64,000 bases of DNA, from NCBI RefSeq assembly GCF_900120005.1, contig NZ_LT635448.1, positions 248,001 through 312,000 on the forward strand, read 5' to 3'. The position numbers were made by a program, and so were the translations under genes. The notes beneath the pieces are model-generated. The model saw nothing but the letters and a program-made list of their open reading frames with translations. It searched no databases and had not been told where the DNA came from. This document shows, piece after piece, positions 1-8,432 of this stretch; position 1 is the first letter of the stretch, and each line of letters starts with the position of its first letter. This DNA is from Holdemania sp. Marseille-P2844. Its GTDB lineage: Bacteria; Bacillota_I; Bacilli_A; Erysipelotrichales; Erysipelotrichaceae.

Positions 1-130
1 TTAAGAGAATATTGGATAACCGGGCGGTCGTGTCGTCGTTGATCGTTTTCTTTCGATACAGCTGATAGCCGACGGCCATCATCAGGAACATTTTAATGAT
101 TTGATTGAGGATTGTAATCGCTGATTCCAT
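1..130 (-). CDS. AEC-family permease, N-terminal part only
   Basis: Reading left from an ATG at 128-130, preceded by GGAGG, gives about 43 residues (MESAITILNQ...) that run off the window edge. The sequence begins with a hydrophobic helix, followed by GYQLYRKK and a polar stretch, which resembles the start of auxin efflux carrier (AEC) family transporters such as malate permeases. These are secondary transporters of organic acids. A TATAAT-like box lies upstream on the minus strand at 165-170. Family assignment rests only on this short N-terminus, so the substrate is unknown. Confidence 0.55.
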   Translation of the reverse strand, partial: MESAITILNQIIKMFLMMAVGYQLYRKKTINDDTTARLSNILL

Positions 131-311
131 GGTAGCCTCCCTGTGCTGAATTTTCACTAAGGACATTATACAGGGTTTCACAGGGAATAGGAAATGAAGT
201 CAGAAAATTGCGGCAAGTGAAAGATGCAGAGAAATCGGTCTGCGGACTCGCCGGGTCAAACAGGATGAGAAAGTTTCGTCTGTTCTTGGAAGGTTTAATA
301 ATCTGATCTGA

Positions 312-338
312 AAAAGGAATTCCGCCTGGGGAATTCCC
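312..338 (-). terminator. Terminator of the GGDEF gene
   Basis: On the minus strand a GGAATTCC arm, a short loop and a second GGAATTCC arm are followed by TTTTTC, just after the cyclase stop codon at 361. Confidence 0.6.
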
Positions 339-360
339 GGATCTTTGTTTGAGCACACCG

Positions 361-2279
361 TTACGGCTTTAACGTGTAATTGTTGCGGCCGTTTTTCTTG
401 GACATATAGAGGGCGGAGTCCGCTTTCTGATATAACGATTCAAAATCCTGTGCTTCCCGCGCCGTCAGCGCAACGCCGATGCTGGCGCTGACATCCCAGC
501 TGTTTCCCAAAGCCATGTGCGTATAGTGCAGCGCTTTTAACAACCGCTGAGCTCTGTTCTTTACCCAGGCGATATCCGGCGCTGGAATGAAGACCGCGAA
601 TTCATCGCCGCCGATCCGGCCGATGATATCCTGTTCGCGGAACTGAGCACGCAGCACGGCCGCAAATTTTTCTATCACCGAATCGCCGAAGCATGACCAT
701 ACAGATCATTTGCCTGCTTGAACGTATCAATATCCAGAATGAAGAAAGCGTACAGCTGATCCGGTTTCTCTTTCAATAAATGTTCGATGTGCCGCCGGGT
801 GGCTGTCTTTGTCAGCAGTCCGGTCATTTCATCCAGCTGCGCCAGTTCCTGCAGCCGGTTCTCCTGCCGTTTTTCAGCGTCGATGTTTTGGCGGTAGGTC
901 AGCATGTGCAGCGAACCGTCGCTCTTCTGTGCAATGATCCGGGCAGTGATCCGCATCCAGAAATAATCGCCGCCGGTGGACATCAAGAATTCATATTTTA
1001 ACGTGTCCTGCCCTGCTTCATACGCCTTGATGACATTTTCCGGCTTAAAGGTGTCGATATAACCCTGCCGGTATTCCTCTTTGATCTGTTTTTCCGCTAC
1101 AATTTTTAATGCTTCGTCATACGGCGTGTTGGCTTCTGCGCCCAGACTCATGAAATATTGAACCGTCGCTTCATTCGCCGGCCGGTTGCGTGTAATGTCC
1201 AGTTCGTAAATGTCGTCGAATAACTCCTCGGTCGCCTTTTTGAAGATGGATCGTTTTTCCTGCTCCATGGATTGCGTCAGCGTGACGATCTGGCGGTTAA
1301 AGCTGCGGATGACGCGGGTGATGACGATCAGGATGAAGATGATGATCATCAGGATGATCAAAGCCGAGCGCAGCATCTCCTGTCTAAGCTCAGCCAGAAA
1401 CTTGCCGGTATCCTGCCGGACGACCAGATGCCAGTCCAGCTCGGGAATATAACGGGTGATCAGGTAATCTTCACCGGAACGCCGTCCATCCTGCGCGGTC
1501 CAGAAGCTGTCGGCGGCTTCGCCTTTATTCCAGATCAATAACGATTGCCGGATATCCTGCGGATAATCGAAAAGTGAAAAGAAATTGACCTTTTCATAGC
1601 CGGTATAATGCGATGCGATCTCGATCATGCCGTTTTGATCAACCAGATAGGCTTCAACATTGTATTGATTTTCATATTCCTGAATCAGCGCCTGCAGCGA
1701 ATCAATCTGCAAGCCGACGCCGACCGTGCCCAAAAGCGTGCCGTCATCCTCCTGGATGCTGCAATTAATGAAGACCGTAATCTTATTATTCGCTCCGGCG
1801 ACTTCATCGTTATCCACATTGATCCAGTAATCCTGAGATAAACTTAAGGAATCATAATACCAGTCATTTTCCGGATTTTCCGGCTCCAGCGTCCGATCCA
1901 GACCTTCAAAATTGTAATAGCGATGGGTCGCAGATGAAACGAGAAAAACGGAATCGTAGTTGTATTTTATCCGATAGCTGTTGAGATACTCGCGCAGTGT
2001 CTCAATATACTCGGAACTGTCCAGATTTTCCTGTTCCTGCAAGAGCGTTGTGCGAAGCAGGCTGTCGTTGGCCATGGTCAGCGAGATGTTGACCGGTTTG
2101 GTAAACAATGTTGTGAGCTGGTAATAGATTCCTTCGGAGGTAAGACTGGAAACCTGTTCAATGTTATCCAGCGAAACGGTGTAATTCATCTGATAACTCA
2201 GGAAGGCCGTTATTAAAAAGCCGATCACGATGATCAGGCACACCAGCAAGTTTGTGCGGATCAGAATATTTTTCTTCAT
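361..2279 (-). pseudogene. Cache-PAS-GGDEF diguanylate cyclase, broken by a one-base frameshift
   Basis: Two adjacent frames form one protein. The upstream part (start ATG at 2277-2279, GGGG ribosome site) has a membrane segment near residues 11-31, a long extracytoplasmic region like a dCache sensor, a second membrane segment near 306-328, a PAS-like region and the beginning of a GGDEF domain (DIDTFKQANDLYGHAS). It then stops. The missing remainder, with an intact GRIGGDEF active-site motif and a KKNGRNNYTL end, continues in the next frame from about 678 to 361. Restoring one G/C near 686-687 would give the expected HASGDSVIEKF. The intact enzyme would make cyclic di-GMP in response to an external ligand. 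As written it would be inactive, unless the missing base is a sequencing error. Confidence 0.85.
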
Positions 2280-2634
2280 CGAAGTCACCCCTTATTCAGA
2301 GAAAAAGCAAATCCCCCTTTGCTTTCTTCTGTTCTGGTATGTTCAAAAAAACGTCTGAGGGTCGCAACCGGGAGGCAGGCCGCAGCCAGAGGATTGAATT
2401 CTATTTTTATTGTATGGGGAATCGTTGGGGAATACAAATCTTTTTTCCAACATTGGCTCTTTGCCGACCAAACTTAATTCTGGATCAGAAGCGTGTGAAA
2501 GAGAAAAAAACGGCTGGAAATGTTGCCGGTCTGCCGGCGGATTCGGTTTTACGCGGCGTGGCAGTGAGGAAAAGGCGCAGAGAACATGAAATTTTGTCAG
2601 GAGCGAAAATTGTCCCGCGTTGCCTCTGTCGGGA

Positions 2635-2643
2635 TGCTATAAT
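2635..2643 (+). promoter_or_regulatory. Extended -10 promoter element before the M24-like gene
   Basis: TGCTATAAT forms an extended -10 element about 75 bases before the start at 2720; there is no good -35 box. The rest of the 2280-2719 gap shows only a short GCCGG/CCGGC inverted repeat near 2663-2690 and no gene I can support. Confidence 0.45.
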
Positions 2644-2719
2644 CGGAATAACAAAATCCGCGGCCGGTTCTGGCCAGCCCTGCCGGCATTGGATAAGTTT
2701 ATCTTCAGGGAGGAAAAAT

Positions 2720-4102
2720 ATGACACGAAAAGTAATCTGGGACAGCGCGCCTGTCCCGCGGTTTCATCAACAACGCCAGCCGGTCTTCTTGAGCGATCAG
2801 ACGATGCGGGAGCGGCGGGATAAAATTCTGGCCCGCATGGCAAAGCATCAGCTTGATTGTCTGGCGGTTTACTGTGATCTGGAACATGGTTCCAACTTTG
2901 AGTATTTAACCGGTTTTCTGACCCGCTTTGAGGAGTCGATGCTGCTGCTGTTCAAGACTGGCCAAGCGGTCTTGCTGCTGGGAAATGAAAATACGAAAAT
3001 GGTCAACTATTCGCGGATTCCGGCGACGATGCTGCATGTTCCGTTTTTCTCACTGCCGAATCAGCCGATGACGGATGACGGCCGTCTTTGTGATTTTTTC
3101 ACGCAGGCCGGGATTGAATCCGGCATGAAGGTCGGCGTGGCCGGCTGGAAGCTGTTCACCAGCCAGACGGAGGAAAACAGTACGCTGTTTGACGTGCCGT
3201 CGTTCATCGTCGAGGCTTTGCGTCAGGCCGGGGGCCGGCTGATCAACGCCACGGGACTGTTCATTGATCCGCGTAACGGCGCGCGGATCACGAACAACGC
3301 CAACGAACTGATCCATTATGAATACGGCGCTTCGCTGGCTTCCGACTGCGTGCTGAGGGCGATGGAAGCGTTAGCCCCGGGAAAGACCGAGCTGGAAATC
3401 GGTTCGCTGATGAACGCCGAAGGGCAGCGCCCGAGCGTCGTAACGATCTTTTCCACCGGCGACCGCTTTGAAAAAGCAAATCTGTATCCTTGCGGCAAGG
3501 CAATCCAACTTGGCGATAAGCTGTCGTTAACGACCGGGTACAAGGGCGGACTGACCAGCCGGGCCGGCTATGCCGTCAGCGATCCGTCGCAGCTGCCGGA
3601 AGGCGCGCAGGATTATCTGGAAAAGCTGGCCATGCCCTATTATGCCGCCGTCGCGGAATGGCTGGAAACGCTGAAGGTCGGCCTTTTGGGCGGCGAGCTG
3701 TACGAGTGTATCGAAAGGGTATTGCCCAAGGCGCAGTATCACTGGTCGCTGAATCCGGGACATTTGAGCGCGGATGAGGAATGGCTCTGTTCGCCGATCA
3801 CCCCGGGGTCCACGATTCCGTTAGCCAGCGGGATGCTTTTTCAGATCGACATCATCCCGTCGATGCAAGGCTATGGGGGAACCGGAGCGGAAAGCACCGT
3901 GGCTTTGGCGGATGAGGCTTTGCGCCGTCAGATCGAGAAAGAAGATCCGATTTTGTGGGATACAATCCGCCAACGCCGGGCTTATATTCAAAAGGAGCTG
4001 GGCATTATCTTACATGAAGACGTGCTGCCGATGTGCGATACCGTGGCGTACTACCAGCCGCTGATGCTCAACCGTCAAAAGGTTCTGAAAATAAAGCGCT
4101 GA
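2720..4102 (+). CDS. M24 (Xaa-Pro peptidase/creatinase-like) protein, possibly non-catalytic
   Basis: About 460 residues. The ATG at 2720 follows GGGAGG; the frame is open further upstream but has no ribosome site or family similarity there. The N-terminal half resembles the creatinase/prolidase N-domain (RRDKILARMAKHQLDCLAVY, YLTGF), and the C-terminal half has the M24 pita-bread layout with NPGH near the middle and a late GGTGAEST. The two Asp metal ligands expected after GD (the D-x-G...D pattern) are not visible; the region reads LSLTTGYKGGLTSRAGY. Members with full ligands are metallopeptidases or related C-N hydrolases. This one may be a divergent enzyme or a binding protein. It stands just before the M81-like gene and may act on the same substrate. 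Confidence 0.7.
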   Translation: MTRKVIWDSAPVPRFHQQRQPVFLSDQTMRERRDKILARMAKHQLDCLAVYCDLEHGSNFEYLTGFLTRFEESMLLLFKTGQAVLLLGNENTKMVNYSRIPATMLHVPFFSLPNQPMTDDGRLCDFFTQAGIESGMKVGVAGWKLFTSQTEENSTLFDVPSFIVEALRQAGGRLINATGLFIDPRNGARITNNANELIHYEYGASLASDCVLRAMEALAPGKTELEIGSLMNAEGQRPSVVTIFSTGDRFEKANLYPCGKAIQLGDKLSLTTGYKGGLTSRAGYAVSDPSQLPEGAQDYLEKLAMPYYAAVAEWLETLKVGLLGGELYECIERVLPKAQYHWSLNPGHLSADEEWLCSPITPGSTIPLASGMLFQIDIIPSMQGYGGTGAESTVALADEALRRQIEKEDPILWDTIRQRRAYIQKELGIILHEDVLPMCDTVAYYQPLMLNRQKVLKIKR

Positions 4103-4136
4103 GCTTTCCGTTCTTTCTTTTATGGAAAAAAGTTGA

Positions 4137-4180
4137 GGGTCAATTTCTGACCCCCTTTCTTTTTTCAGGATGCGTATACT
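4137..4180 (+). promoter_or_regulatory. Palindromic operator and -10 box of the M81-like gene
   Basis: GGGTCA-ATTTC-TGACCC (4137-4153) is a perfect 6-5-6 inverted repeat. Twenty-one bases later comes TATACT (4175-4180), then the start at 4214. There is no recognisable -35 box, so the palindrome sits where an activator or repressor would contact polymerase. A near copy lies in the same place before the RpiR gene. Confidence 0.6.
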
Positions 4181-4213
4181 TGGGGTAAATAAACGAAGAA
4201 AGGGGTTCACCAC

Positions 4214-5659
4214 ATGAAAGTATTAATTGGCGGCTTTGTCGCCGAATCCAACGCCCGCGTGAAAAAAACGTGCGCGCTGCAGGATTTTATGATGAAAACC
4301 GGCGAAGACGTCGTCGACGCGCTGTATGTCCGCGATTTGTTTGAGGAAGCCGGAATCGAAGTCATTCCGACGATTTACGCAGACGGCCGGGCTGGGGGCC
4401 GCGTCACCCGGGAAGCGTTCGACTTCATTCTTGAACAATTCCTGAACGGCGTGCGCGAACACATCGACGAGATCGACGGGATGTTTTTCTTCCTGCATGG
4501 CGCTAGCAATGTCCTCGGATTGGAAGGGGGCAGCGGCGAGCATACGATCATCCGCGAAATCCGCAAGCTTATCGGACCTTACCTGCCGATCGCAATGGTC
4601 ATGGATCCGCACGGCAATCTGTCGCAGGAACAGGCCGACAACTGTCAGATTATCCGCACTTTCCGCCATTCCCCCCACACCGACCGGCCGGATTGTCACC
4701 GACTGGTAGCGAAGCTGTTTATCGACTTACTGAACAACCGCCGCGACATTCATCCGGTGTACCGCAAGGTTCCGATTTTAGTCGGCGGGGAGCGCAGTGT
4801 TTCGCTGGATGAACCGATGGTTTCCATCAACAAGCTGCTCGATGAAATCGAGGCGGATCCGAGGATTCTGTGCTGTTCCTATCATATCGGCTATGTGCGC
4901 CATGACAACGCGAAATGCGGCGCCAGCGTCATCGTCGTTCCGCAGACAGAGAACGATCGGGCGTATGCGGAAGAGAAAGCTGATCAGATCGCGGCCTTTG
5001 CCTGGAGCAAGCGCCGGGAGTTCCATTTTACCGGCAACGCGCTGGAGCCGGAAGACGCGTTCCAACAGGCGGTTGAATATCCTCAATCCCCGGTCGTCAT
5101 CACCGATTCCGGAGATAACTGCACCGCCGGCGGTCCAGGCTGCAACACGACGATTTTAAAGCAGTGCCTGGCCGCGAAAGATCTGCACGGCAAGCGGGTT
5201 GTATTCGCCTGCATCGCGGATGCGGAAACCGCTCTGGCTTTGAAAGACAAACAGCCGGGTACCCATGTCAGCGTCGAGTTGGGCGCGAATCTGGATGAAT
5301 TGTCGGCGAAGGTGCATCTGGAAGGCACGGTCAAAGCGACCGGTGAGCTGCATCACCATTATGGCGAAACGCTGTCCGTCGGCACCTGCACGACGATCAC
5401 GCTGGACGGCACGGCGATCGACGTGATCATCGCGGAAAAAGCCGTTTCTTTCGCGGAGGATCAACAATATACCGCGGCCGGTCTGAATCTGTTTGATTAT
5501 GATCTGATCATCGTCAAGCAGGGTTACATTTACCCGCGCTTAAAGGAACTGGCGAAGTTCAGCGTGATGTCACTGACCGACGGTGCGACGAACCAGCGCA
5601 CGGAAAAGATTCGGTACCGCACGATTCTGCGCCCGATGTATCCGATCGACAACATTTAG
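4214..5659 (+). CDS. M81-family (MlrC-like) metallohydrolase
   Basis: 481 residues, the usual length for the MlrC/M81 family, named after microcystin hydrolase. Visible family motifs are an N-terminal GGFVAESNA, HGAS near residue 95, DPHGN at 131-135 and PHTD with His155 (the likely zinc ligands), and DSGDNCTAGGPG in the C-terminal half. No signal peptide, so cytoplasmic. Most members have no known substrate; they are thought to cleave peptide-like or cyclic amide bonds. The ATG follows AAAGGGG. The gene lies between the M24-like gene and the RpiR/PTS/glucosidase genes and shares an operator-like palindrome with the RpiR gene, suggesting one regulon. Confidence 0.8.
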   Translation: MKVLIGGFVAESNARVKKTCALQDFMMKTGEDVVDALYVRDLFEEAGIEVIPTIYADGRAGGRVTREAFDFILEQFLNGVREHIDEIDGMFFFLHGASNVLGLEGGSGEHTIIREIRKLIGPYLPIAMVMDPHGNLSQEQADNCQIIRTFRHSPHTDRPDCHRLVAKLFIDLLNNRRDIHPVYRKVPILVGGERSVSLDEPMVSINKLLDEIEADPRILCCSYHIGYVRHDNAKCGASVIVVPQTENDRAYAEEKADQIAAFAWSKRREFHFTGNALEPEDAFQQAVEYPQSPVVITDSGDNCTAGGPGCNTTILKQCLAAKDLHGKRVVFACIADAETALALKDKQPGTHVSVELGANLDELSAKVHLEGTVKATGELHHHYGETLSVGTCTTITLDGTAIDVIIAEKAVSFAEDQQYTAAGLNLFDYDLIIVKQGYIYPRLKELAKFSVMSLTDGATNQRTEKIRYRTILRPMYPIDNI

Positions 5660-5781
5660 ACCTTGCCGATGTGATCCAAAGCCTGAGTGCGCTGACTTTC
5701 ATCTGACAAAAAATTCCAATGATCCTGCTTTCTGTCTGTATCTGAGGCGAAAAGCAGGCTCTATTGATTCCCTTTTACGGA

Positions 5782-5811
5782 CTGCGGTGTGATCGCCGCG
5801 GTTCTTTTTTT
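5782..5811 (+). terminator. Terminator after the M81-like gene
   Basis: CTGCGGTG and CGCCGCGG pair (8 pairs, two G-U) around a TGAT loop and are followed by TTCTTTTTTT. The surrounding gap 5660-6120 otherwise holds only the cre-like site and the RpiR promoter. Confidence 0.7.
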
Positions 5812-5971
5812 GCCGTTATCCCGCTTCGCTGGCCGCAAAGCTCATCCCCGCCTTCTGCTTTTTCGCTTTTTTCCTTTTATTTCTTCTTTTTCCGGGTTGA
5901 CAACGATAAAAAAACTGCCGTACATTCAAGGGTGCAGAAACCTGTTTTCCCCGGCCTTTTTCCAATTTGAT

Positions 5972-5985
5972 TGTAAGCGCTTGAT
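5972..5985. promoter_or_regulatory. Possible cre (CcpA) half-good site
   Basis: TGTAAGCGCTTGAT matches the core and left half of the cre consensus TGWNANCGNTNWCA but not the final CA. It lies about 75 bases before the RpiR gene -10 box, a plausible place for catabolite control of a sugar operon. Confidence 0.35.
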
Positions 5986-6022
5986 CTCCTTTAACAAAAG
6001 CGGATTTCCGGGCATAGATTCA

Positions 6023-6067
6023 GGGTCGATTTCTGAACCCCAAAACGATGGAAGCGCATGCTAAGAT
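6023..6067 (+). promoter_or_regulatory. Operator-like palindrome and extended -10 of the RpiR gene
   Basis: GGGTCGATTTCTGAACCC (6023-6040) is a one-base-longer copy of the palindrome at 4137. It also ends exactly 21 bases before the -10 element, here the extended TGCTAAGAT (6059-6067). Confidence 0.6.
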
Positions 6068-6120
6068 GAAGGCGACAACAGTGGTAAACAGGATTCAATA
6101 GAACAGAGAGGAACCTAGGT

Positions 6121-6912
6121 ATGAAGATCAATCGGCTCAGTTTGCTGAACTCCTTGTTTAACGTGCTGAATGAAAACAATCAGGGAGATCCCTATTTCAT
6201 TCTCGCTGAATATTTTCTCGAGCACTATCATGAATTGTCGAGGCTCAATATTTATGACGTGGCCGCCGACTGTTTTGTGTCCCGTTCCAGTATCCGCCGG
6301 TTCTGTCAGGCGATCGGATATGAGAACTTCGTCGCGTTTAAAGATGAATTCGCCCAGTACGACGATCAGCGGGCAAGCTTTCAGAAGCATGCCGGACGGG
6401 AGAACTACCGCGAAACCTTGACGCAGGAAATCAACGCGATGATCGCCGAGCTGGATCAGCGCATGAACACGGCGGAAGTCGAGCGGCTGGCCGAACGGAT
6501 TCACGACGCCCGCGAGGTCGTCTTTCTGACCTCCAGCGTCGGCGCGACCTCGGTCGCTCAGTTCCAGCATTCGATGATCTTTCAGAACAAGGTCATCCGG
6601 ATGGTTTCCGATATGTATGAGAATATTGATTTCGTAAAGCATTTGCAGAAAGAGGATCTGCTTCTGGTGATTTCCGGATCCGGACTGTTCGCCGCTGCTT
6701 CGCGCGATTACCTGCGGGACAATCCGGCGTATAAAATCCTCTTTACGCTCAACCGCAGCCATGACTTCGACGACGTCTATGATACGATCTATCATCTGAG
6801 CGCCGCCGACCGGTCGCAGGAAGCGAAATCCGTCTATTATACCTATGGAACGATCTATGTGCTGGATGTGCTGTACAGCGTCTACGTCAGAAAATATGGA
6901 GACTCTCAATAA
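6121..6912 (+). CDS. MurR/RpiR-family transcriptional regulator
   Basis: 263 residues: an N-terminal RpiR helix-turn-helix (about 1-80, with AADCFVSRSSIRRFCQAIGY as recognition segment) and a C-terminal SIS sugar-phosphate-binding domain (about 105-255, with VVFLTSSVGATS and LLLVISGSGLF). Such proteins sense phosphosugars and activate or repress nearby sugar genes. It is followed after 44 bases by the 6-phospho-beta-glucosidase and PTS genes, so the inducer is probably the imported glycoside phosphate. The palindrome before this gene and the M81-like gene is the obvious candidate binding site; this is inferred. Confidence 0.88.
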   Translation: MKINRLSLLNSLFNVLNENNQGDPYFILAEYFLEHYHELSRLNIYDVAADCFVSRSSIRRFCQAIGYENFVAFKDEFAQYDDQRASFQKHAGRENYRETLTQEINAMIAELDQRMNTAEVERLAERIHDAREVVFLTSSVGATSVAQFQHSMIFQNKVIRMVSDMYENIDFVKHLQKEDLLLVISGSGLFAAASRDYLRDNPAYKILFTLNRSHDFDDVYDTIYHLSAADRSQEAKSVYYTYGTIYVLDVLYSVYVRKYGDSQ

Positions 6913-6956
6913 GCGCCGCCAATCCGCATTGCGGAAGGGGCAAAGGAGAGAAAACA

Positions 6957-8432
6957 ATGGACTATGGACGAGATCCAATTTTTCCGGAGGGCTTTCTGTG
7001 GGGAGCGTCCTCTGCGGCCTGGCAGGTTGAAGGCGGGGTCGCCGAAGGCGGCCGCACACCGGCCATCATCGACCTCAACAGTAAGACGAAAAAACCTTAT
7101 GCTGACAATTCAATCGCCGCCGATCATTACCACCACTGGAAAGAAGACGTACAGCTGATGGCGGAGTGCGGCTTCACCTCTTACCGCTTTTCACTCGCCT
7201 GGCCGCGGATCATTCCCGCTTCCGACGGCAAGGTCAATCCGGAAGGCATTCAGTTTTACAACGATTTGATCGACGAGCTGCTCGCGCACAACATTACGCC
7301 GATCGTCACCCTGTACCATTATGACATGCCGGTGTGGGTGGATGAACTGGGCGGCTGGCGCGACCGGCGGGTGATCGATCTGTTCGATCACTACGTCCGC
7401 GTCTGCTTCGAGGCGTTCGGCGACCGTGTTAAATACTGGCTGTCGATCAACGAGCAGAACATGCAGATCGTCTATGGCAAGTGGCTGGGGTTGGACAAGG
7501 GCTGCACCGATTGGGAAAAAGACAAGTGGCGGATTAACCACATCATGAACCTGTGCCATGCCAAGGCTGTGATCGCCTGCCATGAATTAGTCGTGGGCGG
7601 CAAGATCGGTCCGGTGCCGGGCTATGTTCCGATTTACCCGGAAAGCTGCAAGCCGCAGGATCAGATCGCGGCGATGAACGCCGAAGAACTGACGGAAAAA
7701 ATCTGGAACGACTTGTATGCGTTCCGCGAATACAGCGGATTTGTCAAGCAGTATTGGAAGCTGCACGACATTGATCCGGATATCCGGCCGGGGGATATGG
7801 AACTGATCGGCCAGGCGAAAATTGATTACTTCGCCCTCAACTGTTACCGTTCCAACGTCGCGAAGCATTGCCCGAAAGAGGAAAGCTATCTGGAGCTGGC
7901 GCTGAATAAAGAAGGTAAAAAAGGCCAGTTCGTCTATCCGAAATTCCCGGGTGAATATGCCCTGGCGCCGAACCCTTACGTTGAAACGACGGACTGGGAC
8001 TGGGAAATCGACCCGGTCGCGATGCGGTATATGCTAAGGTATGTCTGGGATCATTACCGTCTGCCGATGATGATCACGGAAAACGGACTGGGCGCGCACG
8101 AACAGGTCGGCCCGGACGGCCAGGTGCACGATGCGAATCGGATCGCCTTCCTGCGCGATCAGATCTATCAGGTTGGTCTGGCAATCGAAGACGGGTGCGA
8201 GGTGATCGGCTATAATCCATGGTCGTTTACCGATCTGTTAAGCACCGGCAACGGGATGGCGAAGCGCTATGGTCTGGTTTATATCAACACGACAGACGAG
8301 GAAACGCTGGATCTGCGCCGCATTCCGAAGGATTCCTTCTATTGGTATTCCCGTCTGATCCGCTCCAACGGCCGCGATTGGGGAAGGCCGGCAACAAAAG
8401 AAACAAACAGAAACGAGGAGAAGAACGCATGA
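6957..8432 (+). CDS. GH1 6-phospho-beta-glucosidase
   Basis: 491 residues, normal for GH1. Visible are the N-terminal FLWGASSAAWQVEGG signature, SINEQN with acid/base Glu166, and ITENGLG with nucleophile Glu375. The C-terminal GMAKRYGLVYIN segment is typical of the phospho-glycosidase branch. It would hydrolyse beta-glucosides phosphorylated at C6 during PTS uptake. The stop codon overlaps the start of the PTS gene (ATGA), so the two are translated together. The acid/base motif NEQN differs from the common NEP/NEI but keeps the Glu. Confidence 0.9.
   Translation: MDYGRDPIFPEGFLWGASSAAWQVEGGVAEGGRTPAIIDLNSKTKKPYADNSIAADHYHHWKEDVQLMAECGFTSYRFSLAWPRIIPASDGKVNPEGIQFYNDLIDELLAHNITPIVTLYHYDMPVWVDELGGWRDRRVIDLFDHYVRVCFEAFGDRVKYWLSINEQNMQIVYGKWLGLDKGCTDWEKDKWRINHIMNLCHAKAVIACHELVVGGKIGPVPGYVPIYPESCKPQDQIAAMNAEELTEKIWNDLYAFREYSGFVKQYWKLHDIDPDIRPGDMELIGQAKIDYFALNCYRSNVAKHCPKEESYLELALNKEGKKGQFVYPKFPGEYALAPNPYVETTDWDWEIDPVAMRYMLRYVWDHYRLPMMITENGLGAHEQVGPDGQVHDANRIAFLRDQIYQVGLAIEDGCEVIGYNPWSFTDLLSTGNGMAKRYGLVYINTTDEETLDLRRIPKDSFYWYSRLIRSNGRDWGRPATKETNRNEEKNA

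Noticed and set aside
2252-2719. Upstream extension of the M24-like protein
   Set aside because: The frame is open but overlaps the cyclase start region, lacks family similarity and lies mostly upstream of the likely promoter at 2635.
6115-7059. Long open frame on the minus strand opposite the RpiR gene
   Set aside because: Fully antisense to a conserved regulator and to the start of the glucosidase gene, no ribosome site, and an Arg/His/Asp-rich sequence typical of shadow frames.
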